A program made the translations under genes and the position numbers. Positions 62,854 through 64,000 of a stretch of 64,000 nucleotides of DNA are shown piece after piece (position 1 is the first letter of the stretch; each line of letters begins with the position of its first letter). Under the pieces are notes generated by a model. That model was given only the letters and a program-made list of their open reading frames with translations. It made no database searches and was not told the origin of the DNA. Origin of the DNA: Anaerolineaceae bacterium (GTDB taxonomy: Bacteria > Chloroflexota > Anaerolineae > Promineifilales > Promineifilaceae); assembly GCA_002699125.1 (NCBI GenBank), contig PABI01000129.1:62001-126000 (forward strand), given 5' to 3'.

Positions 62854-63531
62854 TTAACTCACTTCCTCAGCCCGTTCCGCCCACCAGCTTTTCAGCTTGC
62901 GTATTCCCTCTCCGTTTAGCTTGTGCCCTGTCTCGTATTCCCGGTATTCTAGAAAAGCGCCCGCGGCGCGCACCGCCTTGCCGCATTCTCTGGCAATTTC
63001 TAGCGGAACGCGATCATCCTCTGTGCCAACTGCCATGAAAACCGGCAGGTCAGACAGTCGAGCCGTTTCAATCGCTTCATCTACCTGGCGCGGCATAAAG
63101 CCAACCAGGCTGGCGATGCCCTGTACTTTTTCCGGGGTGAGGATAGCCACGGCAAAGGCGGCCGCAGCCCCCTGGCTGAAGCCCATCAGGTAAATGTGGT
63201 TGGGATCAGCATCATATAGTTCTGGTAAGGTGTCGATAAATTGCTCTAGAACGTCAACGGCCGTATCAAAAGCATCCAGCGTCGGCCATTCATCCTGCTG
63301 CCGGGGGTGCCAACTGTAACGGCCGTTACCTTCATCCACAATGGCGCGGGGCGCAACCACCAGCCAATCTTGTGGCAATGTCTGGCTGAAGATCCACATC
63401 ACATCTTCCGAGCCCAAATGACCATGAATCATCACAATGGTGGGGTGGGGGCCGGGCTTGTTTGGTTTGAGGACGCGGTGGGGTAAAACGGCCGTTTCAT
63501 CTTCAACAAGAATGGGTTTTACATCCGTCAT
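62854..63531 (-). CDS. Alpha/beta hydrolase (carboxylesterase/phospholipase family)
   Basis: A 225-residue hydrolase with the complete triad: nucleophile in GFSQGAA, Asp in VGTEDDRVP and His in ETGHKLNGEG. The oxyanion loop is MIHGHLGSEDV. Size and layout fit the bacterial carboxylesterase/phospholipase (YpfH/EstB) group. It converges with the Mrp gene with 3 nt between the stops. A minus-strand hairpin plus T-run lies in its leader. Confidence 0.87.
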   Translation of the reverse strand: MTDVKPILVEDETAVLPHRVLKPNKPGPHPTIVMIHGHLGSEDVMWIFSQTLPQDWLVVAPRAIVDEGNGRYSWHPRQQDEWPTLDAFDTAVDVLEQFIDTLPELYDADPNHIYLMGFSQGAAAAFAVAILTPEKVQGIASLVGFMPRQVDEAIETARLSDLPVFMAVGTEDDRVPLEIARECGKAVRAAGAFLEYREYETGHKLNGEGIRKLKSWWAERAEEVS

Positions 63532-63570
63532 ATTTGAATCCCAATGGTATGTGGCCCCCGCGATGAATAG

Positions 63571-63617
63571 ACAAAAAAAGGAGGTGGCGAACTAACGGGC
63601 GCTAGTTCGACCACCTC
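63571..63617 (-). terminator. Minus-strand terminator-like hairpin in the leader of the hydrolase gene
   Basis: GAGGTGG-C-GAACTA (63581-63594) pairs with TAGTTC-GA-CCACCTC (63603-63617). Read on the minus strand the hairpin is followed by CTTTTTTTGTC. It lies 40-86 nt upstream of the hydrolase start and may be an attenuator, since no other minus-strand gene is seen upstream in the window. Confidence 0.55.
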
Positions 63618-63728
63618 TGGGGGGGGAGCCGTAAACAGTATAACACTATCAGTTTATCTCGTCAATCATTTTGTCAATAGCTCCCAGGTAAGAGGTCATT
63701 TTTCCCAAAATTGACGCCAATTTGCCGG

Positions 63729-63786
63729 TTGACAGCCGAGCTAAATGGGATAAAATACGCTCTACCCCTCCCCCAGGGGGGTGGGG
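63729..63786 (+). promoter_or_regulatory. csoR promoter with GC-rich CsoR-type operator
   Basis: TTGACA (63729-63734), a 16-bp spacer and TAAAAT (63751-63756) form a strong promoter. TACCCCTCCCCCAGGGGGG and following TGGGG (63763-63786) is a near-palindrome of the C-tract/G-tract type bound by CsoR repressors, placed on the transcription start. This fits autoregulation. Confidence 0.75.
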
Positions 63787-63800
63787 CAAGTGAGTGAGAT

Positions 63801-64000
63801 ATGGATGATATAACCAAAAAAACAGTAAAACAAAGATTAGCTAGCGCCGCCGGACATCTAAAAGGTATTGAGCGGATGGTGGAAGATGACACCTACTGTA
63901 TTGACGTGATTAAGCAGGTACAGGCGGTTCAGGCAGCGTTGAACAAGGTTACATCTATCATTCTGGACAATCATTTGCATACCTGCGTAACCACAGCAAT
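63801..64000 (+). CDS. csoR: CsoR-family metal-sensing repressor, N-terminal part (cut by window edge)
   Basis: The first 66 codons are visible from ATG 63801. RLASAAGHLKGIERMVEDD and YCIDVIKQVQAVQAAL are the CsoR/RcnR (DUF156) signature. Cys33, His58 and Cys62 (NHLHTC) reproduce the Cu(I)-binding Cys-His-Cys triad of copper sensors. This points to a copper-responsive repressor rather than a persulfide sensor (CstR), which lacks the His. A copper exporter or chaperone gene is expected to the right of the window. Confidence 0.85.
   Translation, partial: MDDITKKTVKQRLASAAGHLKGIERMVEDDTYCIDVIKQVQAVQAALNKVTSIILDNHLHTCVTTA

Larger units (their letters stand above)
400..63495. repeat. Dispersed palindromic octamer ACGGCCGT, about 104 copies
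   Basis: I counted about 104 exact copies by eye, for example 400-407, 1031-1038, 25163-25170, 30969-30976, 61878-61885 and 63488-63495. For this base composition 1-2 are expected. Most lie inside genes, in all three frames, where they give Thr-Ala-Val, Asn/Asp-Gly-Arg or Arg-Pro. Many extend to AACGGCCGTT and some to GGAAACGGCCGTTTCC. Copies are also found in intergenic DNA (16753-16760, 34518-34525). Longest gap: 46281-50765. Confidence 0.92.

Noticed and set aside
1-64000. Global reassignment of TGA to an amino acid
   Set aside because: Many well-delimited genes end in TGA at the expected family length (FeS protein at 4740, octahaem cytochrome at 5545, TetR at 13818), so only the single TGA at 7163 is considered for recoding.
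1-64000. tRNA, rRNA or riboswitch
   Set aside because: I looked through the gaps and found no cloverleaf-like arm patterns or known aptamer cores; long hairpins there are simple inverted repeats. A covariance-model scan would be needed to exclude weak cases.

Overview
The window (about 55-57% GC by eye) reads as a chromosomal segment of a Chloroflexota bacterium, probably Anaerolineae-like. The support is indirect: many lipoproteins with Thr/Pro/Glu-rich linkers, F420-type (DUF385) chemistry, membrane families DUF6069/DUF6790, hairpin-filled intergenic gaps, and few long operons. No phage, integrase, transposase, rRNA, tRNA or CRISPR array was seen.

Layout. 1-2722: end of a CocE-like hydrolase, prephenate dehydrogenase, a PII-like protein and a CaCA cation exchanger. 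2855-11549: a divergent redox/sulfur module. On the minus strand are an octaheme cytochrome c, a Tat-exported 4x[4Fe-4S] protein, an NrfD-type membrane quinone protein and a DUF333 lipoprotein. On the plus strand are a multihaem cytochrome c lipoprotein whose frame is crossed by a single in-frame TGA, a lipoprotein with four rhodanese domains, and a LysR regulator. 11553-19946: a TetR-led minus operon (glycosyltransferase, DinB-like, DUF385 protein), a secreted PQQ-type sugar dehydrogenase with DUF11 repeats, and a DUF6069/DUF6790/unknown/CPBP-protease run. 20050-31973: an OmpR-type response regulator, a VapBC pair, a SWIM-SNF2 ATPase, a MacAB-like export system, three tandem paralogous anchored proteins and a histidine kinase. 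32185-46144: an acyl-ACP-reductase-like dehydrogenase, CorA, an S41 and an M6-like secreted protease, P450, ThuA-like lipoprotein, a ribbon-helix-helix regulator with twin operators, a double GNAT and an ALDH7-type dehydrogenase. 46159-56690: two divergent APC-type transporters (one fused to universal-stress domains), a sensor kinase with a Pro/Thr-rich partner, a double Nudix protein and a TrkA-N potassium channel. 56829-64000: small acidic protein, enoyl-CoA hydratase and 3-hydroxyacyl-CoA dehydrogenase, MscS, single rhodanese lipoprotein, ICMT-like protein, N-formylglutamate amidohydrolase-like protein, Mrp ATPase, alpha/beta hydrolase and the start of csoR with its promoter and operator.

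Two signals stand out. First, the TGA at 7163-7165 separates a lipoprotein signal peptide plus one haem motif from eleven further haem motifs in the same frame. It is followed by a perfect 7-bp hairpin with a GUU loop 17 nt downstream, which fits the bacterial SECIS model, so this may be a selenocysteine-containing dodecahaem cytochrome. Second, the palindrome ACGGCCGT occurs about 104 times by manual count, against about 1-2 expected by chance. It lies mostly inside genes and in all reading frames, like the HIP1 element of cyanobacteria.

Almost every gap also holds a long imperfect inverted repeat from one of several unrelated families. Several genes have a -10 box 5-8 nt before the start codon, suggesting leaderless mRNAs.
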